Below are positions 1-9,104 of a DNA stretch of 64,000 nt, in pieces. How positions within the stretch are numbered: position 1 is the stretch's first letter; each line of letters starts with the position of its first letter. Source of the stretch: JAKFWF01 sp031374115 (lineage in GTDB: Bacteria > Pseudomonadota > Alphaproteobacteria > Rhizobiales > Hyphomicrobiaceae); assembly GCA_031374115.1 (NCBI GenBank), contig JANMNO010000005.1, positions 62,001 through 126,000 on the forward strand, given 5' to 3'. The translations under genes were made by a program, and so were the position numbers. The notes under the pieces are model-generated. The model made no database searches and was not told where the DNA came from. It saw only the letters and a list, made by a program, of their open reading frames with translations.

Positions 1-15
1 GACGGAACCAGCCAT
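1..15 (-). CDS. 5' end of a gene leaving the window, possibly ssb
   Basis: Read on the minus strand, an AGGAGT ribosome binding site (positions 21-26) lies five bases before an ATG at 15, and the five visible codons give M-A-G-S-V. Alphaproteobacterial single-stranded DNA-binding proteins commonly begin MAGSV. The good binding site makes a real start likely. The identity rests on five residues only and is inference. Confidence 0.35.
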
Positions 16-306
16 TTGGAACTCCTGTTGACGTTACAGCACCCGACCTTGGGGCGCGCAGATGATTCTAGTTGCACCAGCCTAAACCTGGTCTTCCGCT
101 GTCGGCACCTGAACATTGGCTTGTCCACGTCTTTGTCTGACGAAATCCGTGTAGAACTTCGTTTGCTGTGTCGCTTCGTTCGCTGTTCGTTCTAAAGTAT
201 CATGCCTATGGAAAATTGCAAGGTGCAGGAACGCCGCCATGCCATAAAACCCATCTATTGACCCAGCCGGTAGATTGGACCCATCTAGGTTCGATCCGAC
301 CCTTGG
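16..306. other. Divergent intergenic region
   Basis: This stretch separates a probable minus-strand gene starting at 15 from the plus-strand TPR gene at 307, so it should hold both promoters. Short open frames here show no signal peptide, binding site or family resemblance. I see no repeat or RNA gene. Confidence 0.5.
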
Positions 307-2070
307 ATGATGCACCAGCAAATGCCGATCGCCGCCCGCCTAGCAATGCTGATCGTCCTGTCGTCAACGGCGGGCACCGGCGCTATGGCGCAAGCGCAAT
401 CTGATGCCAAAGCTCGGTCCCAAGAGGGCTCGGCTGCTTTGGTCAGGGGCAGCGCGTCCACGGCGATCACGGCATTCACCGAAGCGTTGAAGGAACCAAA
501 TCTTACTAACGATCGCAAAGCGACGATCCTGAATGATCGCGCCGTCGCCTATGGCCGTCTCGGTCAAACCCGGCTTGCGGTAGAAGACTTCAATCGTGCG
601 GTGCAGCTATTTCCGGAATACGCCGCAGTTTACAACAATCGCGGGAATACGCTGTTGGCGATGGGCCAGGTGCGTGAAGCACTCAAGGACTTCGACCGCG
701 CAATCATGCTGACCCCAGGCTATGCCGTTGCATTCAACAATCGCGCCGGCGCCCATATGCGAATGGGTCAAACGCCGGAAGCGATCCGCGACTATTCGAA
801 GGCAATCGAATTGATGCCGGCGAGCGCACCACCGCTTTCAGGTCGTGGTCGCGCCTTCCTCGCCGAAGGACGTCCTTATGCAGCAATGCGCGATTTCTCT
901 CGAGCGATCCTGAGTGACGCCCGTTTCAGCGCCGCCTATCGATCCCGCGCAGAGGCAAAGATCGACGTCGATCGTTTCGAGGACGCCGTCGAGGATCTAA
1001 GCCGCGCAATCGCGTTCGAGCCAGGCAATGCCGAGGTGTTCGTATTGCGCGCCCACGCCTATTTGGGAAACCGCAATGCTGCCTCGGCAATCAAGGATTT
1101 CACGCGCGCCATCGAACTCGACGGAAAGTCGGTAGCAGCCCATCAAGGCCGTGGACTTGCGCATGCCAAAGCCGAGGCCTTCGAGGAGGCCGAGGCTGAT
1201 CTCGCGCGTGCCATCGAACTCGATCCGAGAGCTGCAATTGCATTCGCTTATCGGGCATATGTCTACAAGCTGACGGCGCAACCCGAACTCGGACTGAAGG
1301 AGATCGAAAAGGCGCTGAAGATCGATCCAAATCGCGCCGAAGCCTATTGGGCCAAGGGCGAAATCGAAGAAGCCCTCGGTCGTACCGACGAAGCCATCGC
1401 GAGCCTACGGCGCGCACTTATCTTAAAGCCTGGGCTCAAGGATGCAGCCGATGGGCTGGATCGCCTCGGTGCGCCGCACGATACCACCGGCGATACCGAA
1501 GTGGCGGACGCCGGTGTTGCACGCTGGCGCGTGGTCGCACGATCCGGCCGCTTCTACGCGGTATCGGATGAGTTTCGACGCGTTCGGGTGCCGTTGGAGA
1601 TGATGGGTGAAGGCACCCCGCGCCTTATCGAATGGGAGTTACGCAAGCCCCCACACCAAGGTATCGGCACGTTGAAATTCGGTGCTGGTCGCTCGGGCAC
1701 ACTGGAGATCGAGCAAGTGGCGATCGTCGATACGCAGTCGGCAAGTGTCATTGGTGTTCAGCCACACCGTGTTGGCGATCGCATTTCGCAATGGACCTGG
1801 GATGACGGCCGCGTGACCATCGCCAGCATAGACGGCGTCACCGATGAATTCACTCTGCGCACCGCTAAACCTAAGGAGAAGGAAGTTCCCGTAGCGGCAG
1901 CCCAGTCCCGACGTGTCTCGAGCTCAAACGATGGGAGTGGCAGGGGCACACCTTCCTGGGCGCCGTGGGCTCAATCCGGCTGGGGCGGCGGCGGGTCTCA
2001 ACAACCTCAGCGCCAACAACGGCAAGGGGGCAAACCCAAGACCCTGTTCGATATTCTGCTCGGAAACTGA
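307..2070 (+). CDS. Secreted TPR-repeat protein
   Basis: The 587-residue product begins with a Sec-type signal (hydrophobic AARLAMLIVLSS followed by A-rich residues ending near AMAQA), so it is probably periplasmic. Residues from about 35 to 385 are about nine to ten tandem tetratricopeptide repeats, with recurring A-x-x-D-F-x-R-A-I-x-L-x-P units; these normally bind partner proteins. A beta-rich domain follows (about 400-520), then a low-complexity Gly/Gln/Ser tail ending in TLFDILLGN. The start could be either Met of the ATG pair at 307/310 or the Met at 322, since no strong binding site is visible. No partner gene is adjacent, and the specific role is unknown. Confidence 0.8.
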   Translation: MMHQQMPIAARLAMLIVLSSTAGTGAMAQAQSDAKARSQEGSAALVRGSASTAITAFTEALKEPNLTNDRKATILNDRAVAYGRLGQTRLAVEDFNRAVQLFPEYAAVYNNRGNTLLAMGQVREALKDFDRAIMLTPGYAVAFNNRAGAHMRMGQTPEAIRDYSKAIELMPASAPPLSGRGRAFLAEGRPYAAMRDFSRAILSDARFSAAYRSRAEAKIDVDRFEDAVEDLSRAIAFEPGNAEVFVLRAHAYLGNRNAASAIKDFTRAIELDGKSVAAHQGRGLAHAKAEAFEEAEADLARAIELDPRAAIAFAYRAYVYKLTAQPELGLKEIEKALKIDPNRAEAYWAKGEIEEALGRTDEAIASLRRALILKPGLKDAADGLDRLGAPHDTTGDTEVADAGVARWRVVARSGRFYAVSDEFRRVRVPLEMMGEGTPRLIEWELRKPPHQGIGTLKFGAGRSGTLEIEQVAIVDTQSASVIGVQPHRVGDRISQWTWDDGRVTIASIDGVTDEFTLRTAKPKEKEVPVAAAQSRRVSSSNDGSGRGTPSWAPWAQSGWGGGGSQQPQRQQRQGGKPKTLFDILLGN

Positions 2071-2130
2071 TCCGAACCAACGTCGCGGCCGTTACGTGAC
2101 AAGCGAACTCTCGATACTGGTGGAAGAAAC

Positions 2131-3597
2131 ATGCCCGCTGCGCCGACAGTCATGTGGTTTCGCCAAGACTTGCGCGTAACGGACAATCCAGCCCTTTCCC
2201 ACGCCTGCGCGGCCGGCGCTGAGTTTGTCGCACTCTACATTTTCGATGAAGAAAGCGCCGGCCAGTGGTCCATGGGCGGCGCAAGTCGATGGTGGCTGCA
2301 TCACAGTCTGACGGCGCTCGCCAAGGACCTCGCTCAGCGGGGTGCGACCCTGACCCTGCGACGTGGGGCAACGCAAGATATACTCAAGAGTGTAGCTGCG
2401 GAAGTCGGGGCCACACTTGTCGTCACCAGCCGTTGTTACGAGCCCTGGGCACAAGCGCTCGAAACCAAAGTGCACGACGATCTACAGGCAGCTGGCGTCA
2501 CCCTTAGGCGGTTCGTGGGCTCTGTGCTGTTCGAGCCCGACGTGATCAAAACGAAGACCGACACCGCATTCAAGGTGTTCACTCCGTTTTGGCGATCGGT
2601 GTCGGTCACTGACGTGCGCGCACCGATTGCCGCACCTGACCTCATACGTCAGCCGGCGGTCCTGCCTCGAAGTGAGCGTTTGGAGGATTGGGGTTTGTTG
2701 CCAACCGAGCCGGATTGGGCGGGAGGCCTTCGTGAAACATGGCAACCGGGTTCATCACAAGCCCAGAATCGTCTCGAGGCGTTTCTGGCCAACGCAATTG
2801 GCGCCTACTCGGACCAACGAAACCGGCCGGATGTTTTGGGCACGTCGCGTTTATCTCCGCATTTACATTTCGGTGAGATCAGTCCAGCCACGTGCTGGCA
2901 TCGCGCGCGCGCGATCGCGAAGAACAATCCAAAGCTCGCGGGGGGCCTCGAAACATTCTTGAAGGAACTCGTTTGGCGCGAGTTTTCCTACCATCTGCTA
3001 TTTCACTGGCCGACCCTACCTGAAGCACCGTTCCGTCCAGAGTTTGAAAAATTCCCCTGGTCCGGCACGGACACTCAGTTGAAAGCCTGGCAACGTGGTC
3101 AAACAGGATATCCGATCGTCGATGCCGGTATGCGCGAACTCTGGGCGACGGGATGGATGCACAATCGTGTACGGATGATCACGGCGTCGTTCTTGATCAA
3201 GCATCTGTTGATCTCGTGGCGCGAAGGTGCCGCCTGGTTTCGGGACTGCCTCGTCGATGCCGACTTGGCATCCAACTCCGCAAGTTGGCAGTGGGTAGCC
3301 GGCTCGGGCGCAGATGCAGCGCCTTACTTCCGGATTTTCAATCCGCAAAAGCAGGGCGAAACTTTCGATCCGGAAGGCGTCTACGTGCGCCGATGGGTGC
3401 CCGGAATTGCCAAGTTGCCGGACAAATATCTGCATTCGCCGTGGGACGCGCCACCTGAAGTTCTGGCGCACGCGGGCATTGCGCTCGGCACCACCTATCC
3501 TCGACCGATTGTCGATCATCAGCAAGCTCGTGCTGCCGCATTAGCGGCATTCGCGAGTATCAAAAGTTCGAGCGGTCTATTGACCACCCAAGCCTAG
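2131..3597 (+). CDS. phrB: Deoxyribodipyrimidine photolyase
   Basis: This gene encodes a FAD-dependent light-driven enzyme that splits UV-induced pyrimidine dimers. The 488-residue length is normal for class I photolyases. The N-terminal antenna-binding domain starts VMWFRQDLRVTDNPAL. The C-terminal FAD domain holds the family signatures GYPIVDAGMRELWATGWMHNR and WQWVAGSGADAAPYFRIFNP, including the Trp/Asn-rich region around the flavin and lesion pocket. It stands about 60 bases after the TPR gene on the same strand, with a purine-rich binding site (GGTGGAAG) before ATG 2131. A cryptochrome-like role cannot be ruled out by sequence alone, but the photolyase motifs are intact. Confidence 0.95.
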   Translation: MPAAPTVMWFRQDLRVTDNPALSHACAAGAEFVALYIFDEESAGQWSMGGASRWWLHHSLTALAKDLAQRGATLTLRRGATQDILKSVAAEVGATLVVTSRCYEPWAQALETKVHDDLQAAGVTLRRFVGSVLFEPDVIKTKTDTAFKVFTPFWRSVSVTDVRAPIAAPDLIRQPAVLPRSERLEDWGLLPTEPDWAGGLRETWQPGSSQAQNRLEAFLANAIGAYSDQRNRPDVLGTSRLSPHLHFGEISPATCWHRARAIAKNNPKLAGGLETFLKELVWREFSYHLLFHWPTLPEAPFRPEFEKFPWSGTDTQLKAWQRGQTGYPIVDAGMRELWATGWMHNRVRMITASFLIKHLLISWREGAAWFRDCLVDADLASNSASWQWVAGSGADAAPYFRIFNPQKQGETFDPEGVYVRRWVPGIAKLPDKYLHSPWDAPPEVLAHAGIALGTTYPRPIVDHQQARAAALAAFASIKSSSGLLTTQA

Positions 3598-3604
3598 GTG
3601 CGTA

Positions 3605-3622
3605 TTTATTTGCGCAAATAAA
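3605..3622. promoter_or_regulatory. 18-bp palindrome, candidate HicB operator
   Basis: TTTATTTGCGCAAATAAA is a perfect inverted repeat, strikingly AT-rich for this genome. It ends 11 bases before the hicA start and touches its ribosome binding site. HicB antitoxins with a C-terminal ribbon-helix-helix domain bind such dyads to repress their own operon. Assignment as the operator is inference from position and symmetry. Confidence 0.5.
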
Positions 3623-3633
3623 GGGTCACATGC

Positions 3634-3834
3634 GTGCTCGAAACTAACACCCGGAAGGTCCTTCGGCGACTTTTGAAGGAAGGCTGGATCACGAAGGGCG
3701 ACGGCGAGCATGACGTTTTCAAGCACTCTGGCAAGCAGGGCCGCATCCAAGTTCCGCGGCACCGCGAAGTTTCGATTGGGGTCGCGCGCTCGATCGCAAA
3801 GATTGCCGGTTGGCTCGATGAGGACAGAAAATGA
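3634..3834 (+). CDS. hicA: HicA-type mRNA interferase toxin
   Basis: The 66-residue product has the HicA double-stranded-RNA-binding-like fold signature: an N-terminal helix (RKVLRRLLKEGW), the catalytic-His region EHDVFKH (His26), and the strand-helix VPRHREVSIGVARSIAKIAG. HicA toxins cleave mRNA and slow growth until neutralised by HicB. GTG at 3634 is chosen because the upstream ATG at 3630 is in another frame and stops after five codons; AAGGGT lies upstream. Its stop overlaps the hicB start by four bases, so the two are translationally coupled. The pair sits between phrB and tgt, an accessory insertion among housekeeping genes. Confidence 0.85.
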   Translation: MLETNTRKVLRRLLKEGWITKGDGEHDVFKHSGKQGRIQVPRHREVSIGVARSIAKIAGWLDEDRK

Positions 3835-4235
3835 CTTATTATGTGGGAATTGTCGATGGTGAGGGCGAGGTCTGGGGCGTTCGCATCCCAGATTTTCCCG
3901 GGTGCCATGGCGGCGGCGAAACACCCAAGGATGCAATCGCCGATGCCACTCGAGCGTTGCGGGCCTTTGCGGCCGACATCGTCGCAGACGGCGAACCTTT
4001 GCCGGAGCCTCGCGATCTCGACGAGATCCGCGCTATTTTGAAGGCCGATGGCGCAGCCGCTGGGGCGGCAGTCTATATCCCTCTTTTACTCGATCGCGGC
4101 CGTCTTGTGCGCGCCAACATTTCGCTCGATGCCGGCCTTCTCGATCAGATCGATACCGAAGCCAAGCGGCGCGGTGTTACCCGATCAGCGTTCTTGGCAA
4201 CTGCAGCGCTCGACAAGATCGCCGAAGCACGCTGA
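3831..4235 (+). CDS. hicB: HicB antitoxin with ribbon-helix-helix domain
   Basis: This 134-residue protein should neutralise HicA and repress the operon. Residues 1-75 are the partially degraded RNase-H-like HicB domain (YYVGIVDGEGEVWGVRIPDFPG, then ETPKDAIADATRALRAF). Residues about 88-130 form a ribbon-helix-helix DNA-binding domain (RANISLDAGLLDQIDTEAKRRGVTRSAFLATAAL). It overlaps hicA by ATGA. The palindrome at 3605-3622 is its likely binding site. There is about 65 bp before tgt. Confidence 0.88.
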   Translation: MTYYVGIVDGEGEVWGVRIPDFPGCHGGGETPKDAIADATRALRAFAADIVADGEPLPEPRDLDEIRAILKADGAAAGAAVYIPLLLDRGRLVRANISLDAGLLDQIDTEAKRRGVTRSAFLATAALDKIAEAR

Positions 4236-4301
4236 CCGGCTAGATGCGATTTTCGTCAGCGTTGCTGAACAACCCCGTCTCGGTTCCTGGATCAAAAGCT
4301 C

Positions 4302-5447
4302 ATGCACGCCCCACCGGCTGCGTTCGCCTTTCGAATTTTGTCGACCAGCGGAGCAGCTCGCCAGGGCGAGATTTCGACGCCGCGCGGCATCATTCGAACA
4401 CCAGCTTTCATGCCCGTGGGCACGGCTGGCACCGTGAAGGCGCTCTACCCGGATCAGGTAAAATCTGCCGGTGCAGATATTTTACTGGGCAATACCTATC
4501 ACTTGATGCTGAGGCCCGGTGCCGAACGCATCGCACGGCTTGGCGGTCTGCACACTTTTATGCGGTGGGAAGGTCCGATCCTGACCGACAGCGGCGGCTT
4601 CCAGGTGATGAGCCTTTCGGGCTTGCGCAAGATGTCAGAGAAAGGCGTCACGTTTCAATCGCACATCGACGGCTCGACGCATCATATGAGCCCGGAACGC
4701 TCGATCGAGATCCAGTGCCTGCTCGGTGCGGACATCCAGATGCAGCTCGACGAATGTATAGAATTGCCGGCCCCGCAAGACCGCGCGATCGAAGCAATGG
4801 AGTTGTCGCTCCGCTGGGCAGAACGGAGTAAGCGCGCCTTTGACGATATGAGCAAGGCGGGGCAGGCCCTGTTCGGCATCGTGCAGGGTGGCACGGACCT
4901 CCAGTTGCGCCAACGCTCGGCCGACGCACTCGCCGCAATGGATTTTTCCGGCTACGCAGTCGGTGGGCTGGCGGTCGGCGAAGGGCACGATTTGATGGTC
5001 GCGACACTTGCCGGGACGACACCATTTCTGCCCGCCGATAAGCCGCGCTATCTGATGGGCGTGGGCACCCCCGTCGATATCATGGAGGCGGTCGCGCGCG
5101 GCATCGACATGTTCGATTGCGTGATGCCGACGCGATCGGGCCGCCACGGGCAGGCCTTCACGTGGGGCGGCAAGATTAACCTCAAGAACGCGCGTCATGC
5201 TGAGGACCCGCGACCTCTCGATGCGAATAGCAGCTGCCCGGCCGCGCGTGATTACTCCCGCGCTTATCTGCACCACCTGATGAAGTCCGGCGAGCACTTG
5301 GGTTCGATGTTGCTATCGTGGGCGAACGTTGCGTTTTATCAAGACTTGATGGCGGCCATCCGGAAGGCAATTGCCGAGGACCGGTATGTTGCTTTCACTG
5401 CCGAGCATCGGGCGCGACTGTCGGGCGCTGAGGCAATTGACGGCTAG
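4302..5447 (+). CDS. tgt: Queuine tRNA-guanine transglycosylase
   Basis: Tgt swaps guanine-34 for preQ1 in GUN-anticodon tRNAs during queuosine synthesis. The 381-residue TIM-barrel has the expected signatures: PAFMPVGTAGTVKALYP, ILTDSGGFQVMSLSGL with the general-base Asp, MQLDECIELP, GGLAVGEGHD, and MGVGTPVDIMEAVARGIDMFDCVMPTRSGRHG with the nucleophilic Asp. The C-terminal zinc-site region reads NSSCPAARDYSRAYLHHL: only one of the usual three cysteines of C-x-C-x2-C remains, while the His-containing segment is kept. I recall similar degeneracy in Bradyrhizobium-type sequences, so it may be a lineage trait. The 3' end overlaps the convergent ABC gene by four bases. Confidence 0.95.
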   Translation: MHAPPAAFAFRILSTSGAARQGEISTPRGIIRTPAFMPVGTAGTVKALYPDQVKSAGADILLGNTYHLMLRPGAERIARLGGLHTFMRWEGPILTDSGGFQVMSLSGLRKMSEKGVTFQSHIDGSTHHMSPERSIEIQCLLGADIQMQLDECIELPAPQDRAIEAMELSLRWAERSKRAFDDMSKAGQALFGIVQGGTDLQLRQRSADALAAMDFSGYAVGGLAVGEGHDLMVATLAGTTPFLPADKPRYLMGVGTPVDIMEAVARGIDMFDCVMPTRSGRHGQAFTWGGKINLKNARHAEDPRPLDANSSCPAARDYSRAYLHHLMKSGEHLGSMLLSWANVAFYQDLMAAIRKAIAEDRYVAFTAEHRARLSGAEAIDG

Positions 5448-7075
5448 CCGATCTCAGGTTTTTCTGGCGCAGGCTGTAGAAACGCGGCAGCAACTAATGC
5501 ACGCGTATAAGCATGCTGAGGCGCGGACATGATCTGCCCCGTCGGCCCCTCCTCGACAACGCGGCCGTCCTTCATCACCAGCACGCGATCCGACATCGCC
5601 CGCACAACTGCCAAATCGTGACTGATGAATACGTAGGCGAGGCCGTGCCGCTGCTGCAGATCGCGGAGCAGATCGACAATGTCGCGCTGCACGCTGCGAT
5701 CAAGCGCCGAGGTCGGCTCGTCGAGCACGACGAGTTTCGGTTTGAGGATCATGGCACGCGCGATCGCAAGGCGCTGGCGCTGGCCGCCTGAAAACTCGTG
5801 CGGAAATCGGTTGCGGGTTGCGGGATCGAGTTGCACTTCGTCGAATGCCGCGACCGCCCTGGCATCGCGCTCGGATTTCGATAACGCCGGCTCGTGCACC
5901 AGCAGTCCCTCGCTGACGATTTCCCCCGCAGTGAGGCGCGGCGACAATGATCCAAACGGATCTTGAAACACCACTTGCATTCGGCGCCGCAAGGGCCGCA
6001 TTGCGGCTCGGTCCAGCCTCCCGAGTTCGCGATCTTCGAACCTGATCGCCCCGGCCGACGGCAACAGCTTGAGAATCGCGCGACCGAGCGTCGATTTTCC
6101 GGAGCCGGATTCGCCGACGACGCCGACCGTTTCTCCCCCACGCACGCAAAGATTGATGCCATCGACAGCCGTCAAGGATTTCCGTGGAATGCCGTTCAGA
6201 GCATCGACCAGCCGGCGGCGGCTCGGAAAGATCACGCGGATGTCGCGTGCTTCGAGGATCATCGGTGCATCGGGCTTGATACGCTGTTTGTGCCCCCGTG
6301 GCGCCGCATCGATCAGCCGCTTGGTGTAGGGGTGTTTCGGGTGAGCAAAAAGGGCGCTAGTTGCCCCCTGCTCGACGCAAATGCCCTGATGCATAACGAG
6401 CACCCGGTCGGCAATCCGCCGAACCAGCTCCAAATCGTGTGTGACGAAAATGATCGCGAGACCTAGCCGCGTCTGAATGTCTTTCAGTAACGAGAGTATT
6501 TCGGCCTGCACCGTGACGTCGAGCGCGGTGGTCGGCTCGTCGGCGATCAGCAGATCGGGGTTCATGGCGATCGCCATGGCAATCATGACGCGCTGCCGCT
6601 GCCCACCGGACAGCTCATGCGGATAGGCATCGATCTTGGAGGCGGGATCCTGAATGCGCACCATATCGAGAAGTTCCAGAGATCGCGCTCGCGCTGCTGC
6701 GCGCGACAATCCCGCATGCCGCTGCAAGGGCGCTACCATCTGCTGGCCAATCCGATACAGCGGATCGAGCGAGGTCATCGGCTCCTGGAAGATCATTGTT
6801 AGCTTCGAGCCGCGATAACGATCGAGCGTGACAGCCGATGCGCCGATCAACTCAACGCCGTTGTATTTGGCTGAACCAACGGCCTCACCGTTGCTGGCAA
6901 GCAGCCCTAACAGCGCCAACATCGATTGGCTTTTACCCGAACCGGATTCGCCGACGATCGCGACCGTCTGCCCCGGCGAGACATCAAGATCGATGCCGCG
7001 AACCGCTGCCAAAGCTCCCGATCCGGTGCGAAAATCGACCTTGAGACCTCGAACGGTAAGTAGGGGCTCGGCCAC
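5444..7075 (-). CDS. ABC transporter with two fused ATPase domains, peptide type
   Basis: The product (543 residues from GTG 7075) joins two ABC ATPases of the DppD/OppD family, as in YejF. Each half has a Walker A (GESGSGKS near residues 40 and 325), the LSGGQRQR or FSGGQRQR signature and a Walker B (LLIADEPTTALDVT; LVVLDEPTSALDRS). It would energise import of peptides or similar solutes at the inner membrane. GTG 7075 is two bases after the panC stop and gives the usual domain length; a longer frame to 7159 would overlap panC by 82 bases. No permease or binding protein lies in this operon. The separate peptide-type operon at 8111-11931 already encodes its own two ATPases. Confidence 0.88.
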   Translation of the reverse strand: MAEPLLTVRGLKVDFRTGSGALAAVRGIDLDVSPGQTVAIVGESGSGKSQSMLALLGLLASNGEAVGSAKYNGVELIGASAVTLDRYRGSKLTMIFQEPMTSLDPLYRIGQQMVAPLQRHAGLSRAAARARSLELLDMVRIQDPASKIDAYPHELSGGQRQRVMIAMAIAMNPDLLIADEPTTALDVTVQAEILSLLKDIQTRLGLAIIFVTHDLELVRRIADRVLVMHQGICVEQGATSALFAHPKHPYTKRLIDAAPRGHKQRIKPDAPMILEARDIRVIFPSRRRLVDALNGIPRKSLTAVDGINLCVRGGETVGVVGESGSGKSTLGRAILKLLPSAGAIRFEDRELGRLDRAAMRPLRRRMQVVFQDPFGSLSPRLTAGEIVSEGLLVHEPALSKSERDARAVAAFDEVQLDPATRNRFPHEFSGGQRQRLAIARAMILKPKLVVLDEPTSALDRSVQRDIVDLLRDLQQRHGLAYVFISHDLAVVRAMSDRVLVMKDGRVVEEGPTGQIMSAPQHAYTRALVAAAFLQPAPEKPEIG

Positions 7076-7077
7076 GG

Positions 7078-7941
7078 TTATAGGTTGTCGATCAAACGTG
7101 TCTTGCCAAGCCATACAGCAACCAGCACGCGGGGTGGCCGCTGCGATCTTGGATCCCACGCGGCTAGCGTTTCGGCATCACGGACCGCCACGTAGTCGAC
7201 CTTGAAACCTGCATTTTCTAGGACTGCGCTCGCTTCGCTGGTTGCTCTGTCGATCTCGGTGCCGGCCTTCAAATGGTTTGCGACATCGACAATCAAGCGA
7301 TGGATGATCGGTGCCGCGGCGCGGTCCTGCGGCGATAGATAGCGATTGCGCGAACTCATGGCCACGCCATCCGGCTCTCGCACCGTCGGCACGCCAACGA
7401 TTTCGATTGGCAAATCCAAATCGCGCACCATTTGGCGAACGACACAGAGTTGCTGATAATCTTTCTCGCCGAAGATCGCGAAATCGGCCTGCGATTGCGT
7501 GAACAACTTGCAGCATACCGTCGCCACGCCTTCGAAGAAGTGCGGCCGGAAATCGGTTTCGAGCCCGAGCGCGGCCCCCTTCGGCACAATCCACGTGGCG
7601 GCTCCCGGCCGGTACATTTCCTCGACGCCTGGTGCCCATACCGCGTCGCAACCCACGTCTGCGAGTTTGGCGACATCGCCCGCCTCATCCCGAGGATAAC
7701 GCGTAAAATCCTCGTGCGGCGCGAACTGCGTCGGGTTGACGAAGATCGAGGCGACCGTGCGGCGCGCCTTGGTCTGCCCGCGTTTGATAAGTTCTAAATG
7801 CCCTGTGTGCAGCGCGCCCATGGTTGGGATGAGCGCGCTCGTCTCGCCTGCCTTGCGCCAGCTGGCTGTCAGTCTGCGCAATTGGACAAGCGTCCGCACA
7901 ATGACGGGGCCCGCTGTCGCGGCAGTCGAAGTCGTGGCCAA
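7078..7941 (-). CDS. panC: Pantothenate synthetase
   Basis: PanC condenses pantoate and beta-alanine with ATP in coenzyme A synthesis. The 287-residue protein shows the nucleotidylyltransferase HIGH-type motif in LIPTMGALHTGHLELI, then SIFVNPTQFAPHEDFTRYPR, the pantoate site region FGEKDYQQL and MSSRNRYLS in the KMSKS position. The listed start is a TTG; a GTG at 7899 (VRTLVQLRRL) would match the usual PanC N-terminus better, so about 14 residues are uncertain. panB and panD are not in the window. It is followed directly by the double-ATPase ABC gene. Confidence 0.93.
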   Translation of the reverse strand: MATTSTAATAGPVIVRTLVQLRRLTASWRKAGETSALIPTMGALHTGHLELIKRGQTKARRTVASIFVNPTQFAPHEDFTRYPRDEAGDVAKLADVGCDAVWAPGVEEMYRPGAATWIVPKGAALGLETDFRPHFFEGVATVCCKLFTQSQADFAIFGEKDYQQLCVVRQMVRDLDLPIEIVGVPTVREPDGVAMSSRNRYLSPQDRAAAPIIHRLIVDVANHLKAGTEIDRATSEASAVLENAGFKVDYVAVRDAETLAAWDPRSQRPPRVLVAVWLGKTRLIDNL

Positions 7942-8110
7942 GGCAGGTGCACTCCCGTCTCATTCGTTATGGCGCAACCTCCAATGCAAGGCCACGGCCG
8001 TCAAGGGCAAGCATTGATGGCCAAACTTTGCCCTCCCATCATATTAAATCTGGCACATCGTCGCCGAGTGCGCGAGATTGCGGTTTCACCTAGCGGAAAG
8101 TCCGTGTCCA

Positions 8111-9028
8111 ATGCTTGTCTACGCCTTAAAACGGCTCTGCGTTGCGGTGTTGGTGGCGCTATTCGTTTCGGCCGTGGCGTTTACCGCACTGCGCATGTCA
8201 GGCGACCCTGCGATTGCGATCGCTGGCGAGGGGGCGAAGGTTGCCGACATCGAGTTGGTGCGCAAGACCTATGGTCTCGATCGACCGCTCGCCGTGCAAT
8301 ACTTCGAGTGGCTGAAGACTGTCGCGCAGGGCGACTTCGGCGAGTCGCTGTACTTCAAGACCCGTGTCACGAGCCTGATCGCCGACAAGCTTCCGGTGAC
8401 CTTCATCGTCGGCGCCTTATCGATCCTGTTCGCGCTTGCCGTTTCGGTTCCGCTCGGCGTGCTGGCCGCGGTCTACCAGGGCAGCATTATCGATCGCTTG
8501 GCTCTCGGCGTCGCAGTGGCGGGGCAGGCGTTGCCGAATTTCTTTTTCGCGCTCGTGCTGATGATGATCTTTTCGATCCAGCTTCGATGGCTGCCGGTAT
8601 CAGGTTCCGACACCTGGGCACACTATGTGATGCCGGTGATTGCGCTCGGTTACTATGTGACGCCGCCGCTGATGCGCCTTGTACGTGCCGGCATGATCGA
8701 GGTGCTGGATGCCGATTACATTCGAACGGCACGCGCCAAGGGGCTGTCGTCGATGAGCGTTATCTTCAAGCACGGCCTGCGCAACGCTCTGGTGCCGGTG
8801 GTGGCACTGGCCGCGGTCCAGCTCGGGCTTCTGCTCGGCGGCTCGATCGTGATAGAAACGATCTTTGCCTTGGATGGCCTGGGCTACCTCGCCTACCAGT
8901 CGATCACGCACAAGGACTACCCGGTGACGCAAGCCGTCCTGTTGCTCCTGTCACTGATATATGTGCTGCTGACACTGGCCGCCGACCTGCTTAACGCCTT
9001 CCTCGATCCTCGCATGCGGGTGGCATGA
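8111..9028 (+). CDS. Peptide-type ABC transporter permease (DppB-like)
   Basis: This is an inner-membrane subunit of a dipeptide/oligopeptide/nickel family importer. The product has about 305 residues and six membrane segments, starting MLVYALKRLCVAVLVALFVS. It carries the DppB-type region TYGLDRPLAVQYFEWLKTV with GDFGESLYF, and the permease EAA-type loop around EVLDADYIRTARAKGLS (about residue 200). ATG 8111 is preferred over the frame start at 8078 because it places the first membrane helix at the N-terminus and follows a GGAAAG stretch. It begins a four-gene operon that has no substrate-binding protein. The substrate is unknown. Confidence 0.9.
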   Translation: MLVYALKRLCVAVLVALFVSAVAFTALRMSGDPAIAIAGEGAKVADIELVRKTYGLDRPLAVQYFEWLKTVAQGDFGESLYFKTRVTSLIADKLPVTFIVGALSILFALAVSVPLGVLAAVYQGSIIDRLALGVAVAGQALPNFFFALVLMMIFSIQLRWLPVSGSDTWAHYVMPVIALGYYVTPPLMRLVRAGMIEVLDADYIRTARAKGLSSMSVIFKHGLRNALVPVVALAAVQLGLLLGGSIVIETIFALDGLGYLAYQSITHKDYPVTQAVLLLLSLIYVLLTLAADLLNAFLDPRMRVA

Positions 9029-9104
9029 TGAACCCGTACTCAGTCGTTCGCACCAACGCCATGTACGCAAACGCGCGCGTTGGAATACCTTCGCGTGTGT
9101 TCGC

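Noticed and set aside
7798..8994. 398-residue frame overlapping panC and the DppB-like gene
   Set aside because: The DppB-like frame is conserved along its whole length; this frame is a shifted shadow rich in Arg and Cys.
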